From contig WOUR01000024.1 in assembly GCA_009772935.1 (NCBI GenBank), forward strand, positions 62,001-126,000: 64,000 bases of DNA, written 5' to 3'. The notes under the pieces are model-generated. The model saw only the letters and a program-made list of their open reading frames with translations, had not been told where the DNA came from and searched no databases. Position 1 is the first letter of the stretch, and the number at the start of each line of letters is the position of its first letter. Positions 35,401 to 44,278 of this stretch are shown one piece after another. The stretch is from Rhodospirillaceae bacterium. Lineage in GTDB: Bacteria; Pseudomonadota; Alphaproteobacteria; Reyranellales; Reyranellaceae. The position numbers and the translations under genes were made by a program.

Positions 35401-36708
35401 ATGTTCGCGCCTCTCCCCCGCGCTCTCGTCGTCCTCACGATCATGCTGTTGCCCGCTGCAGCGTCCGCCCAACGGCCGACGACCCAAGGCGCGGCGGCAC
35501 AAACCGCACCCGGCCAGGGGTTGCGCGTGGTAGCCCGCGTCAACGACGACGCCATCACCGATTTCGACCTCTCTCAGAGGGTGTTGTTCGCCATCAAGAC
35601 ATCGGGTCTGCAGGACAGTCCGGATCTGCGTCAGCGCATGGCGCCGCAGATGCTGCGGCAGATGATCGACGAACGCCTGCAGGTCCAGGATTCCAAGAAG
35701 CTCGGCGTGAAGCCCACGGAATCCGAGATTCAAAATCGTTATACCGAGATCGAGCGCGCCGCCGGCCTGGGGCGCGGCCAATTCCGACAATACCTGCAGA
35801 GCGTCGGCATCACTCCCGAGATCGCCACGCAGCAGATCGAGGCGCAAATCGCCTGGGCCAAGATCATTCGGCGAAAGGTCCGCTCCCAGGTCGACGTCTC
35901 CGAGGCGGAGGTCGACGATGCGATGAACCGCATGCGTTCGAACGTCGGCAAGACCGAGACCCGCGTCGCCGAGATCTTCGTGCCGGTCGACCGGGCTGAT
36001 TCGGTAGACGAAGGCAAGCGAAGCGCCGACCGCATCATGGAGCAGTTGCGGCGCGGCGCTCCCTTTGCCGCCGTCGCACAGCAATTCTCGCAGGGCGCCT
36101 CCGCGGCCGCCGGCGGCGATCTCGGCTGGGTACTGCCGGGCGCGCTCGATCCCTCGCTCGAAGCGGCGATCGAGAGGGTGCAGCCACGGACGTTCTCCGA
36201 ACCGGTCCGGTCGGGATCCGGCTGGCACATCCTGTATGTCGTCGATCGTCGACCATTCGCCGCGGCCCGGCCCGACGACGTGAAGCTCAATCTGGTCCAG
36301 ATGACTCTGGCCCTGCCAACGAACGCATCACCGGACGAGACCAGCCGGGCGACCGTCGAGGCCCAGAAGGCGATGTCGGGCGTCCGCCAATGCTCCGACC
36401 TTCACGTCCAGTCCCGCCAGATCAAAGGCAGCACCTCGGGTGACCTGAACGGTGTCAGGGTCGGAGATCTTGCTGCAAACCCGCAGATGTACGAGCAACT
36501 GCCGCGCCTTCCCGTCGGCGGCACGGCCGGCCCGTTCCGCGTCGCCGAAGGCCTGCAGGTCGTGGCGCTGTGCAGCAAGTCCGGCGGCGACGGCCTGCCG
36601 ACCCGCGAGGCGATCTCCCAGCAGCTCCTCATTCAGAAGCTGGACGCGGCGGGACGCCGGTACATGCGCAATCTCCGTCGGCAGGCCACGATCGACATCA
36701 AGTCGTGA
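35401..36708 (+). CDS. surA: SurA-type periplasmic peptidyl-prolyl isomerase/chaperone
   Basis: SurA escorts outer-membrane proteins across the periplasm. The 435-residue protein has a signal peptide (hydrophobic 8-18, cleavage likely after ASA at residue 23), the SurA N-terminal domain (VVARVNDDAITDFDLSQR to about 180), and a parvulin domain (about 200-290: RVAEIFVPVD to GWHILYVVDRR). A second, more diverged parvulin-like part follows to the end. The start at 35401 gives the signal peptide; an upstream TTG is less likely. It is followed by pdxA and rsmA in the usual order, but lptD, normally just upstream, is missing. Confidence 0.9.
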   Translation: MFAPLPRALVVLTIMLLPAAASAQRPTTQGAAAQTAPGQGLRVVARVNDDAITDFDLSQRVLFAIKTSGLQDSPDLRQRMAPQMLRQMIDERLQVQDSKKLGVKPTESEIQNRYTEIERAAGLGRGQFRQYLQSVGITPEIATQQIEAQIAWAKIIRRKVRSQVDVSEAEVDDAMNRMRSNVGKTETRVAEIFVPVDRADSVDEGKRSADRIMEQLRRGAPFAAVAQQFSQGASAAAGGDLGWVLPGALDPSLEAAIERVQPRTFSEPVRSGSGWHILYVVDRRPFAAARPDDVKLNLVQMTLALPTNASPDETSRATVEAQKAMSGVRQCSDLHVQSRQIKGSTSGDLNGVRVGDLAANPQMYEQLPRLPVGGTAGPFRVAEGLQVVALCSKSGGDGLPTREAISQQLLIQKLDAAGRRYMRNLRRQATIDIKS

Positions 36709-36727
36709 CGCGGCTGACGGGCCGGTC

Positions 36728-37726
36728 ATGACCGCAACAGCGCCGCTCGCCGTAACGATGGGCGAGCCCGCCGGCGTTGGCGGCGAACTCAGTCTGAAGG
36801 CCTGGCAGGCGCGGCGCACGGGCAGCCGGCCCTTCTTCGTCCTCGACGATCCGGACCGCCTTGCCGCTCTTGCACGTGGGCTCGGGATCGACTTGGCCAT
36901 GCGCGAGATCTCCGGTCCCGGCGAAGCCGCTTCGGTTTTCTCCAGTGCCTTGCCAGTGCTTGCGGTTCGCCTCGCCGCGCCCTCGACACCCGGCCGGCCG
37001 GACGTCGCGAATGCCGCCGCCACGATTCAGGCGATTGAACGGGCCGTACGGTTTGCCCAGGAGGGCAGCGTCGCCGGGATCGTCACCAATCCGATCCAGA
37101 AGAAGACGCTGCAGGATGCGGGGTTCCGCCATCCCGGCCATACGGAATTCCTGGCCGAACTCGCCGGCGGGGTCGACGTTGCGATGATGCTGGCATGCCC
37201 TCAGCTCCGGGTCGTGCCGGTGACCATCCACCTGGCGCTGGCCGAAGCGGTGCGCGCCCTCGATAGCGACGCGATCGTGCGCGCCGGCCGGATCACGGCC
37301 CAGGGCTTGCGGACGCTGTTCGGCATCGAGCATCCACGACTGGCCGTGGCCGCCCTAAATCCGCACGCCGGCGAACAGGGCGCCATGGGTGACGAAGAGC
37401 GCCGCATCATCATGCCTGCCATCGAGGCCCTGCGGCGCGAGGGGATAGAGGCGAGCGGGCCGGCGCCGGCCGACACGCTGTTCCATGCCGCGGCGCGGCC
37501 GGCCTACGACGTGGCGCTGTGCATGTACCACGACCAGGCGCTGATCCCGATCAAGACCATCGACTTCGCCGGCGGGATCAACGTCACGCTCGGACTGCCG
37601 TTCGTGCGCACCTCGCCCGATCACGGCACGGCACTCGACATCGCCGGGACCGGCCGCGCCGATCCGACGAGCCTTCTCGCAGCCATCGACATGGCGGACG
37701 ACATGGCGCGCCGGCGCCGGCATTGA
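36728..37726 (+). CDS. pdxA: 4-hydroxythreonine-4-phosphate dehydrogenase
   Basis: PdxA oxidises 4-phosphohydroxy-L-threonine in vitamin B6 synthesis, a cytosolic NAD and metal dependent step. The 332-residue protein opens LAVTMGEPAGVGGE and has the three metal histidines in family positions: GFRHPGHTEFLAE, ALNPHAGEQG and MYHDQALIPIK. The start ATG at 36728 lies 19 bases after surA. Its stop is 2 bases before the rsmA start, so the three genes are one operon. Confidence 0.95.
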   Translation: MTATAPLAVTMGEPAGVGGELSLKAWQARRTGSRPFFVLDDPDRLAALARGLGIDLAMREISGPGEAASVFSSALPVLAVRLAAPSTPGRPDVANAAATIQAIERAVRFAQEGSVAGIVTNPIQKKTLQDAGFRHPGHTEFLAELAGGVDVAMMLACPQLRVVPVTIHLALAEAVRALDSDAIVRAGRITAQGLRTLFGIEHPRLAVAALNPHAGEQGAMGDEERRIIMPAIEALRREGIEASGPAPADTLFHAAARPAYDVALCMYHDQALIPIKTIDFAGGINVTLGLPFVRTSPDHGTALDIAGTGRADPTSLLAAIDMADDMARRRRH

Positions 37727-37728
37727 AC

Positions 37729-38562
37729 ATGGACGGCGTCGCCGCATTGCCCCCGCTGCGCGAGACCATCGCGGCGCACGGCCTCGATGCGAAGAAGCGC
37801 TTCGGCCAGCACTTCCTGCTCGACCTCAACCTGACGCGCCGCATCGCCCGCGCCGCGGCGCCGCTCGGCGACGGGACCGTCATCGAGATCGGCCCTGGTC
37901 CCGGAGGCCTCACGCGCGCGCTGCTGCTGGAGGGCGCCGGCCGTGTCGTCGCGGTCGAGGTCGATGCCCGGGCGTTCGGGCCCCTGCTCGAGTTGCAGGC
38001 GGCGGCCGATGGGCGGCTCGAACTGGTTGAAGCCGATGCCCTGAAGATCGAGCCCCGGGACCTCGGCCCGGCCCCCCTCCGGATCGTCGCCAATCTGCCC
38101 TATAACGTATCGACCGCCCTGCTGGTGCGCTGGCTTCACGCCGCGAACGACATCGCCGACATGGTGCTGATGTTCCAGAAGGAAGTCGTCGACCGCCTGG
38201 TGGCCGTGCCGCGGACCAAGGACTATGGCCGCCTCTCGGTACTGGCCCAGCATGTCTGCGAAGTGCGCCGCCTGTTCGATGTCGCGCCGACGGCCTTCGT
38301 GCCGCCCCCGAAGGTCACGTCAGCCGTGGCGCGGCTGACGCCCCGACCACAGGCGGCACGCCTGCCCGATCTGAGGCCCCTGGAGCGCGTTACCGCCGCC
38401 GCCTTTGGCCAGCGCCGCAAGATGCTGCGAGGCTCCCTGGCGGGCCTTTATGCCGATCCGGTGGCGACGCTCGAGCGGCTGGGCCTGCAGCCGACGGCCC
38501 GCGCCGAGGAACTCTCGGTCGACGACTTTGTCAGATTGGCAGGCGCCCTTGACAGTGAGTGA
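37729..38562 (+). CDS. rsmA: 16S rRNA (adenine1518-N6/adenine1519-N6)-dimethyltransferase
   Basis: RsmA (KsgA) dimethylates two adjacent adenines in helix 45 of 16S rRNA late in 30S assembly. The 277-residue protein carries KKRFGQHFLLD, the SAM motif VIEIGPGPGGLT, and IVANLPYNVSTALL, the catalytic NLPY motif, plus FVPPPKVTSAV. Length and order are typical. The stop codon is inside the palindrome that precedes the acyltransferase gene. Confidence 0.96.
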   Translation: MDGVAALPPLRETIAAHGLDAKKRFGQHFLLDLNLTRRIARAAAPLGDGTVIEIGPGPGGLTRALLLEGAGRVVAVEVDARAFGPLLELQAAADGRLELVEADALKIEPRDLGPAPLRIVANLPYNVSTALLVRWLHAANDIADMVLMFQKEVVDRLVAVPRTKDYGRLSVLAQHVCEVRRLFDVAPTAFVPPPKVTSAVARLTPRPQAARLPDLRPLERVTAAAFGQRRKMLRGSLAGLYADPVATLERLGLQPTARAEELSVDDFVRLAGALDSE

Positions 38563-38571
38563 GCACTCACT
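38554..38571. promoter_or_regulatory. TetR-type operator-like palindrome
   Basis: AGTGAGTG and CACTCACT form perfect 8-bp arms with a 2-bp spacer. The palindrome spans the rsmA stop and ends 12 bases before the ATG of the PlsC-like gene. The sequence resembles operators of TetR-family repressors that read AGTGAGTG-type half-sites. A repressor bound here would block the acyltransferase promoter or its translation-start region. No TetR gene is in the window. Confidence 0.55.
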
Positions 38572-38583
38572 AATATTGTTTGC

Positions 38584-39387
38584 ATGATACGATCCCTCGC
38601 CTTCAACGCCTATTTCTACGTCGGCACCCTGCTCGTAGCGGTCGTCGGCATCGTCCTCGTGCCCATTCCCACCCCGGTCCTGCTGCGCGGCCTGCTCTAC
38701 CACTGGGCGCGTGCCGTGGTGTGGGGCATGCGCTGGATCGGTGGCATGAAGGTCGAGTACCGGGGCCTCCAGTACCTTCCCGCCAGCGGTCCCGTCCTGC
38801 TGGCCAACAAGCATCACAGTGAAAGCGACGGCATCCTGCTGGCGGCGCAAATTCGCGGCATTGCCTTCGTGGCCATGCAGGAACTCTTCCGCTATCCGTT
38901 GATCGGCTCGATCCTCTATCGCCTGCAGATGATCCGGGTCGACACGTGCGGTGGTGGCCGCGAGCGCGAGAACCTCGCCCAGTTCGCCAAGCGCGCCTGC
39001 GAGAGCGGCCGCCACATCGCGATCTATCCCGAGGGCAACCTGATGGCACCTGGCGAACGCGAGCGCTATCGCTCGGGCATCTACTATCTCTATCGCGACC
39101 TCGGCCTGCCGGTGACGCCGGTCGCCACCTCGGTGGGCCTCCTGTGGAACCGCCGCGACTGGCGCAAGAAGTCCGGCCGCGCCGCGGTCGAGTTCCTGCC
39201 GGCGATCGAGACCGGCCTCGACAAGGACACCTTCATGCGCCGCCTCGAGGACACGATCGAGACGGCGAGCGACCGGCTGATCGCCGAATTCGCGGGCCGT
39301 CCCTACCGGCCCAGCCAGCTCGTCCTGCGCTCGCAGGGACAGAACGGCATCGGCGCGCCGATCACCGCCCCTCGCGGAGCGCCTTGA
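38584..39387 (+). CDS. 1-acyl-sn-glycerol-3-phosphate acyltransferase (PlsC-like)
   Basis: This 267-residue membrane-bound protein makes phosphatidic acid by acylating lysophosphatidate. An N-terminal hydrophobic helix (about 5-28) anchors it. The acyltransferase signature HHSESDG (H-x4-D) lies near residue 78, and IAIYPEGNLMAPGE is the substrate-binding EGT-like block. It sits immediately behind the TetR-type palindrome and overlaps the 3' end of gmk by 26 bases on the opposite strand. Confidence 0.87.
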   Translation: MIRSLAFNAYFYVGTLLVAVVGIVLVPIPTPVLLRGLLYHWARAVVWGMRWIGGMKVEYRGLQYLPASGPVLLANKHHSESDGILLAAQIRGIAFVAMQELFRYPLIGSILYRLQMIRVDTCGGGRERENLAQFAKRACESGRHIAIYPEGNLMAPGERERYRSGIYYLYRDLGLPVTPVATSVGLLWNRRDWRKKSGRAAVEFLPAIETGLDKDTFMRRLEDTIETASDRLIAEFAGRPYRPSQLVLRSQGQNGIGAPITAPRGAP

Positions 39388-40012
39388 CGAAGTTCGACAG
39401 GCCGACCTGGCGTTCGCGCTTCAACCGTTCGGCCGTCAGGATCGACTTGAGCTCCATCAGGCTGGTCGCGATGTCGCGGTTGATGATCTGGTAGTCGTAC
39501 TCGGCCCAGTGGCTCATCTCGTCGGCAGCCTTGGCCATCCGCTTCTGCACGACCTCCATCGAGTCCTGCGCGCGGGTGATCAGCCGCCGCTCCAGATCCC
39601 GCGTCGACGGCGGCAGGATGAAAACCGTCACCAGGTCGCCGCCCGCCTTCTCCTTGAGCTGCTGCGTGCCCTGCCAGTCGATATCGAACAGCACGTCGCG
39701 ACCGGCCATCAGCGCCGCCTCCACCGGCGCGCTCGGCGTGCCGTAGAAATGGTCGAACACCCGCGCATGCTCGAGGAACTCGCCGCGTTCGATCATGCCG
39801 CTGAAGGTGGCGGTATCGACGAAGTGGTAGTCTACGCCATCCCGCTCGCCCGTCCGGCGCGCGCGCGTGGTCGCCGAGACGCTGAGCTGGATCTGCTTGT
39901 CGTTGTCGAGGAGCTGCCGGGACAGGGTGGTCTTGCCGGCGCCGGAAGGCGACGACAGGACCAGCATCAGGCCACGCCGCTGGATCTGGCCGGCATCCAA
40001 TTCATTCGACAT
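39362..40012 (-). CDS. gmk: Guanylate kinase
   Basis: Gmk phosphorylates GMP to GDP with ATP. The 216-residue protein has the P-loop LSSPSGAGKTTL, the GMP-binding segment SATTRARRTGERDGVDYHFV and VLFDIDWQGTQQL. Length and arrangement are standard. It overlaps the end of yicC by 11 bases, the common yicC-gmk pair. Confidence 0.97.
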   Translation of the reverse strand: MSNELDAGQIQRRGLMLVLSSPSGAGKTTLSRQLLDNDKQIQLSVSATTRARRTGERDGVDYHFVDTATFSGMIERGEFLEHARVFDHFYGTPSAPVEAALMAGRDVLFDIDWQGTQQLKEKAGGDLVTVFILPPSTRDLERRLITRAQDSMEVVQKRMAKAADEMSHWAEYDYQIINRDIATSLMELKSILTAERLKRERQVGLSNFVKALREGR

Positions 40013-40898
40013 TCTGGACCTGCTCCCGCATGCGCTCGACGGCGCCCTTGAGATCGATGCCGATGCGCGTCAGCTCTATGTCCGCGGACTTGGAGCAAAG
40101 CGTGTTGGCCTCGCGATTGAACTCCTGGCACAGAAAATCGAACTTCCGCCCCACCGGGTTGTCGGCGCGCGCGTCGGCGAGCAAGGTCCGCGCCTGCGCG
40201 ATATGGGCAGTCAACCGGTCGAGCTCCTCGCGCACGTCGGCCTTGCCGACCAGCAGCGCCACTTCCTGGGCGAAGCGCTCCTCCGAAAGCGCAGGCACGC
40301 GGCCCAGCAGTTCGGCAAGCTGGGCCTCGAAGCGCGCCCGAACGGTGCCGATCTGCGCCAGGGCCCGTTCCGTGGCCCGGCCGCAAAGGCCCTCGATCTC
40401 CGAGACATGTCCTTCGATGACCCTGGCCAGCGCCTTGCCTTCGGCGGCACGCGACGCGACGAGCGCCTTCAGCGCCTCGTCGAGCGTCGCCTGCACTCCC
40501 CTGTCCAGCAGAACGAGCGCCTCCTCGGTCTCCTCGCCCGCATCCTCTTCCTCGATCACGCCCCGCACCCGCAACAGCCCGTCGGCGGAGGGAGCGGCCG
40601 CGCCCGTCGTCCTGCGCACTTCGTCGACCAGCGTCGCCAATTCCGCCAGCAAGGTGCGATTGATGGTGAGCGGCTTGGCGTTGCGTTCGCTCGTCACGGT
40701 GAGGGTGAGCGAGACGTTGCCGCGCTTCATCTTCCCGCCGACGGCGACCCGGGCGGGATTTTCCAGCCGGTCGAAACCCGGCGGCACGCGACACCTGATC
40801 TCGAGGTTCCGCCCGTTGACGCTGCGCGCTTCCCAGACCCAGCGCCGCCGATCATCCGATCCTTGCGCCCGGGCGTATCCCGTCATACTTGCGATCAA
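40002..40898 (-). CDS. yicC: YicC-family protein (endoribonuclease-type)
   Basis: The 298-residue protein begins IASMTGYARAQG, the YicC N-terminal signature, and ends with EVALLVGKADVREELDRL and GRKFDFLCQEFNREANTL, the DUF1732 region. YicC homologues are RNases acting on small RNAs. The TTG at 40898 follows a clear AGGGGG ribosome-binding site and gives the family's usual start context; the ATG at 40886 and a distal ATG at 40925 are alternatives. It is upstream of gmk with an 11-base overlap. Confidence 0.9.
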   Translation of the reverse strand: MIASMTGYARAQGSDDRRRWVWEARSVNGRNLEIRCRVPPGFDRLENPARVAVGGKMKRGNVSLTLTVTSERNAKPLTINRTLLAELATLVDEVRRTTGAAAPSADGLLRVRGVIEEEDAGEETEEALVLLDRGVQATLDEALKALVASRAAEGKALARVIEGHVSEIEGLCGRATERALAQIGTVRARFEAQLAELLGRVPALSEERFAQEVALLVGKADVREELDRLTAHIAQARTLLADARADNPVGRKFDFLCQEFNREANTLCSKSADIELTRIGIDLKGAVERMREQVQNVE

Positions 40899-41047
40899 TT
40901 TACCCCCTGCCCCTTTTATGGGCACCGTTAACCCTTAAGTGGATCGGCTTTTCGATTCAATCGGCTATTGAGGCGCGGCGCGCATGGAGCAGGATAAGGC
41001 TGGCACCGGGGCCGGCGCACCACCCCCAACATTGAAGGCGCTCCCAC

Positions 41048-41800
41048 ATGAAGATCTTTTCCAGCATCGTGCTCACGGGCGCATCGAGCGGCATCGGTGA
41101 GGCGCTGGCTCTCGACTACGCTGCTCCGGGCATCGCCCTGGCGCTCACGGGACGCGATCGCGATCGGCTGGACGCGGTCGCCGCCGCGTGCCGCGCGAAG
41201 GGCGCCACCGTCGTCGCGGAGACGATCGACGTCACCGATCGCGAGCGCTTCCTCCCGTGGCTGACAGCGTTCGACGAGGCACATCCGGTCGACCTCGTGC
41301 TTGCCAATGCCGGCGTCTCGATCGACAAGGACAATTCCTCGCTCGATGATTTCTCGATCATCCGCAAGACGCTCGACGTCAACATCAACGGCGTGCTGAA
41401 CACGGTCGAGCCGCTGCTCCACCCGATGATGGCCCGCAAGCGCGGGCAGATCGGCATCGTCTCCTCGCTGGCGGGGTTCATCGGCCTGCCCTATTCGGCC
41501 TCGTACAATGCGAGCAAGGCCGCGGTGCGCGTGTGGGGCGAGAGCATCCGCTACGTGCTGAAGAAGGACGGGATCGGCGTCAGCGTCATCTGTCCGGGAT
41601 TCGTCGTCAGCCGCATCACCGCCGAGGCTCCCTTTCCGATGCCATTCCTCATGAGTTCGGCGCGGGCATCGAAGATCATCCGCCAGGGCCTGGCCGCCAA
41701 CAAGCCGCGCATCGCCTTCCCGATCGGCACCAAGGCTGGTGTATGGCTCGGGTCGGTCCTGCCGGGCAGCTGGACGGCGCGATTGCTCGGCGCCGCCTAG
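41048..41800 (+). CDS. Short-chain dehydrogenase/reductase
   Basis: The 250-residue classical SDR has TGASSGIGEAL at the N-terminus, NAGVSI in the middle, the catalytic serine in GIVSSLAGF and the pair Tyr/Lys in SASYNASKAA. The cofactor is probably NADP(H), judging from GRDRDR after the second strand. The substrate is unknown. It converges with, and overlaps by four bases, the anchored SGNH gene. Confidence 0.88.
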   Translation: MKIFSSIVLTGASSGIGEALALDYAAPGIALALTGRDRDRLDAVAAACRAKGATVVAETIDVTDRERFLPWLTAFDEAHPVDLVLANAGVSIDKDNSSLDDFSIIRKTLDVNINGVLNTVEPLLHPMMARKRGQIGIVSSLAGFIGLPYSASYNASKAAVRVWGESIRYVLKKDGIGVSVICPGFVVSRITAEAPFPMPFLMSSARASKIIRQGLAANKPRIAFPIGTKAGVWLGSVLPGSWTARLLGAA

Positions 41801-43086
41801 CGGCGTTCGAGCCGACGCAGTTCCCGGAAGACGCGGTCGGCCGCGATCTCGACGCCCTTGTCCGTCCAGTGGGCGTCGCTGCGGCGGTAGGCGCCGCGCA
41901 CGCCCTCGAAGTCCTTGCGCAGGTCGACGTAGCGGATCGACGTCCTGCTCAAGGCGTCCAGCAGCCGGTCCTGCCGGTAGTCCGCGATGACGTTGAAGGC
42001 ATAGAAGCGCGGCCAGTGCTTCCAATAGTCGACATAGTCGGGATCCACGGTGCCCGGCGGGACGATGAACAGGACCAGCGGCACACCGCGCTCCCGGGCG
42101 GCGCGGTCCATGGCCGCGAGCCAGGACAGGGTCGCCTGAATGTCGCCCTCCTTCACCAGCCGCGCCGCCTGCTCCCTCGTCGTCACCTCGAAATAGGGAG
42201 ACTTCTCGATCTCGGCCTTGGTCATGAGGTTGAGGAGCCAGCCCTGCAGGGACTCGTCGTCCGCCTTCCCCGAGGCGTAGGCCTGCCAGAAGGCATCGCC
42301 TTTCCGTCCGAAGATGGCATTGATCTGCTGCTCGCTCAGATCGGGGTAGTAGTAGCGTCGGACATGACGGGCGAGCGCCGGCGTGCGCTCCGCCGGCGGC
42401 AGACGGGAGATCTTGGCCAGCGTATCGAACTCCTGCGGCACCGGCTTGTTGGTCGTCAGCATCTCCGACAGGCGCAGGCGGTTGACCAGCACCCAGTTGG
42501 CGTTCGGCATGAGGTTGCCGAGAATGGAGCCGCCCGGCGCCTCGTCGACCAGGCTCGGCAGGAGTCCCTGACCGTAACCCTGGCCGTCGAAGACGAAGTC
42601 GTTGCCCGAGAAGAAGAACACCGCGAGCGCATCGGGCGAGAGCGCGAAGGCCACGTCGCGCAGCCGGTAGTAGTAACTGCGCGGGCCGGTGGCGGAGATG
42701 CCGAGGTTGATCATCTCGGCCTTCGGCTGGCCGGCCTCGATGAAGCGCCGCTCGACCTCGCCCGGCAGGGTCAACCGCGTCAGCTGGAACTCGAGATAGC
42801 TGTCGCCGACGAAGACGGTGCGGAAGCCGTCCCCCGCCGGCCTGGCGACGCTTCGCTCCTTGTCACGCATGCCCCAGGAGTTGAACGGCTCGAAGATCCA
42901 GGGCTTGTCGGCCAGGCCGGTGAAGTCGGTCGACTGGACGTTGACCGGCGGCGTCGACCTCAGCGCGCGCGCGGGCCACGAGGGTGCTTCCAGCGAGGCC
43001 AGCCCTTCGAGGCCCACCAGCGTGATCCCCGCGAGGATCAGGCCGAATACGATCGCGTAGATCCTCTTGCGGCCGTTCTCAGTCAT
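41797..43086 (-). CDS. Membrane-anchored SGNH-hydrolase-like protein
   Basis: The 429-residue protein has one N-terminal membrane helix (about 9-28) and a large extracytoplasmic domain. SGNH-type blocks are seen in order: VFVGDSYLEF (GDS), NLGISATGPRSYY (G), FFSGNDFVFD (GND) and SDAHWTDKG (DxxH). This is like AlgX/AlgJ-type or related O-acetyl-transfer/esterase proteins, so it may modify an envelope glycan. It overlaps the acyl-CoA dehydrogenase gene by 8 bases and may be cotranscribed with it, though the roles look unrelated. Confidence 0.72.
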   Translation of the reverse strand: MTENGRKRIYAIVFGLILAGITLVGLEGLASLEAPSWPARALRSTPPVNVQSTDFTGLADKPWIFEPFNSWGMRDKERSVARPAGDGFRTVFVGDSYLEFQLTRLTLPGEVERRFIEAGQPKAEMINLGISATGPRSYYYRLRDVAFALSPDALAVFFFSGNDFVFDGQGYGQGLLPSLVDEAPGGSILGNLMPNANWVLVNRLRLSEMLTTNKPVPQEFDTLAKISRLPPAERTPALARHVRRYYYPDLSEQQINAIFGRKGDAFWQAYASGKADDESLQGWLLNLMTKAEIEKSPYFEVTTREQAARLVKEGDIQATLSWLAAMDRAARERGVPLVLFIVPPGTVDPDYVDYWKHWPRFYAFNVIADYRQDRLLDALSRTSIRYVDLRKDFEGVRGAYRRSDAHWTDKGVEIAADRVFRELRRLERR

Positions 43087-44278
43087 TGCCCGGCGCAATA
43101 TAGGGCGAGTCCGATACGGTCCAGCGGGCGGGTCGTTCCTGCCTGAATATCTGCCGCAGATGGACTTCGTCAGGCCCGTCGGCGATGCGCAGCATGCGCG
43201 CGACGGCGAAGGCACGATGGATCGGCGCGTCGTCGCTGCCGCCCATCGCCCCGAACAGCTGCAGCGCCCGATCGGCGATACGCTGTGCCATCTCCGGCAC
43301 CACGACCTTGACCATCGACACGTCCCGCCAGACGGCCTGGTGGCCGTCGCTGTCCAGTCGCTCCGCCGTGCGCAGCACCAGCAGGCGGGCCTGCTCGATC
43401 TCGATCCTGGAGCGCGCGATCGCCTGCTGCGCCGAGTCGTAGTCGATCACCGCGCGACCGAAGGTCCGGCGCTCGGCGGCACGTGCCATCATGAGTTCGA
43501 CCAGGACCTCGCAAGAGCCGATCGCGCGCATGCAGTGATGCAGCCGTGCCGGCCCCAGCCGCACCTGGGCCGCGGCGAACCCCTCGCCCTCCTCGCCCAG
43601 CAGGTTTTCCGCCGGCACGCGCACGTCCCTGAAGTCCAGCTCGGCAATGGGCGCGATGCTGTCTTCCCAGCCCAGGAAGCGCAGCTCGCGCACGATCGTC
43701 AGTCCGGGTGACGGCATCGGCACGATCACGCAGGAATGCCGGCCGGTGCGCGGCGCCTCGGGCCGCGACACGCCGATCACGATGACGAACGCACAGTCGG
43801 GATGGGCGCCGCCCGTGATGTACCACTTGCGGCCATTCACCACCCACTCGTCGCCCTCGCGCCGCAGGGTCGTCGAAATGTTGGTGGCATCCGACGAAGC
43901 GACGTCGGGCTCGGTCATGCCGAATGCCGAGCGGGTGCGCCCTTCCAGCAGCGGCTCGAGCCAGCGCTTCTTCTGATCGTCGGTCGCCGCATACTGCAGC
44001 ATGATCATGTTGGGCACGTCGGGCGCCTGGGCGTTGAACACTTCCGGCGCCCACGGCAGTCGTCCCATGATCTCGGCGATCGGCGCGAAGGCGCGATTGC
44101 CCATCCGGTCCGGCAGGCCGAGGTTCCAGAGGCCGGCGGCGCGCGCCTTCTCCTTCAGTTCGGCCATGAACGGGGGAGTCCCCTTACGACTCGAGACATG
44201 AGCCGCCCATTCGCGATGGCGCGGCAGGATCTCCTTGTCGAAGAATCCTTCGACGGCAGCCAGCAGGTCCTTGGTCAT
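43079..44278 (-). CDS. Acyl-CoA dehydrogenase
   Basis: The 399-residue FAD enzyme shows FGMTEPDVASSDATNI, the first acyl-CoA dehydrogenase signature, then WYITGGAHPDCAFVIVIG, ENLLGEEGEGFAAAQVRLGPAR and ALQLFGAMGGSDD. It oxidises an acyl-CoA at the alpha/beta carbons; chain preference is not evident. The ATG at 44278 overlaps the VWA gene stop by four bases (ATGA). A longer frame upstream is a shadow. Confidence 0.92.
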   Translation of the reverse strand: MTKDLLAAVEGFFDKEILPRHREWAAHVSSRKGTPPFMAELKEKARAAGLWNLGLPDRMGNRAFAPIAEIMGRLPWAPEVFNAQAPDVPNMIMLQYAATDDQKKRWLEPLLEGRTRSAFGMTEPDVASSDATNISTTLRREGDEWVVNGRKWYITGGAHPDCAFVIVIGVSRPEAPRTGRHSCVIVPMPSPGLTIVRELRFLGWEDSIAPIAELDFRDVRVPAENLLGEEGEGFAAAQVRLGPARLHHCMRAIGSCEVLVELMMARAAERRTFGRAVIDYDSAQQAIARSRIEIEQARLLVLRTAERLDSDGHQAVWRDVSMVKVVVPEMAQRIADRALQLFGAMGGSDDAPIHRAFAVARMLRIADGPDEVHLRQIFRQERPARWTVSDSPYIAPGND

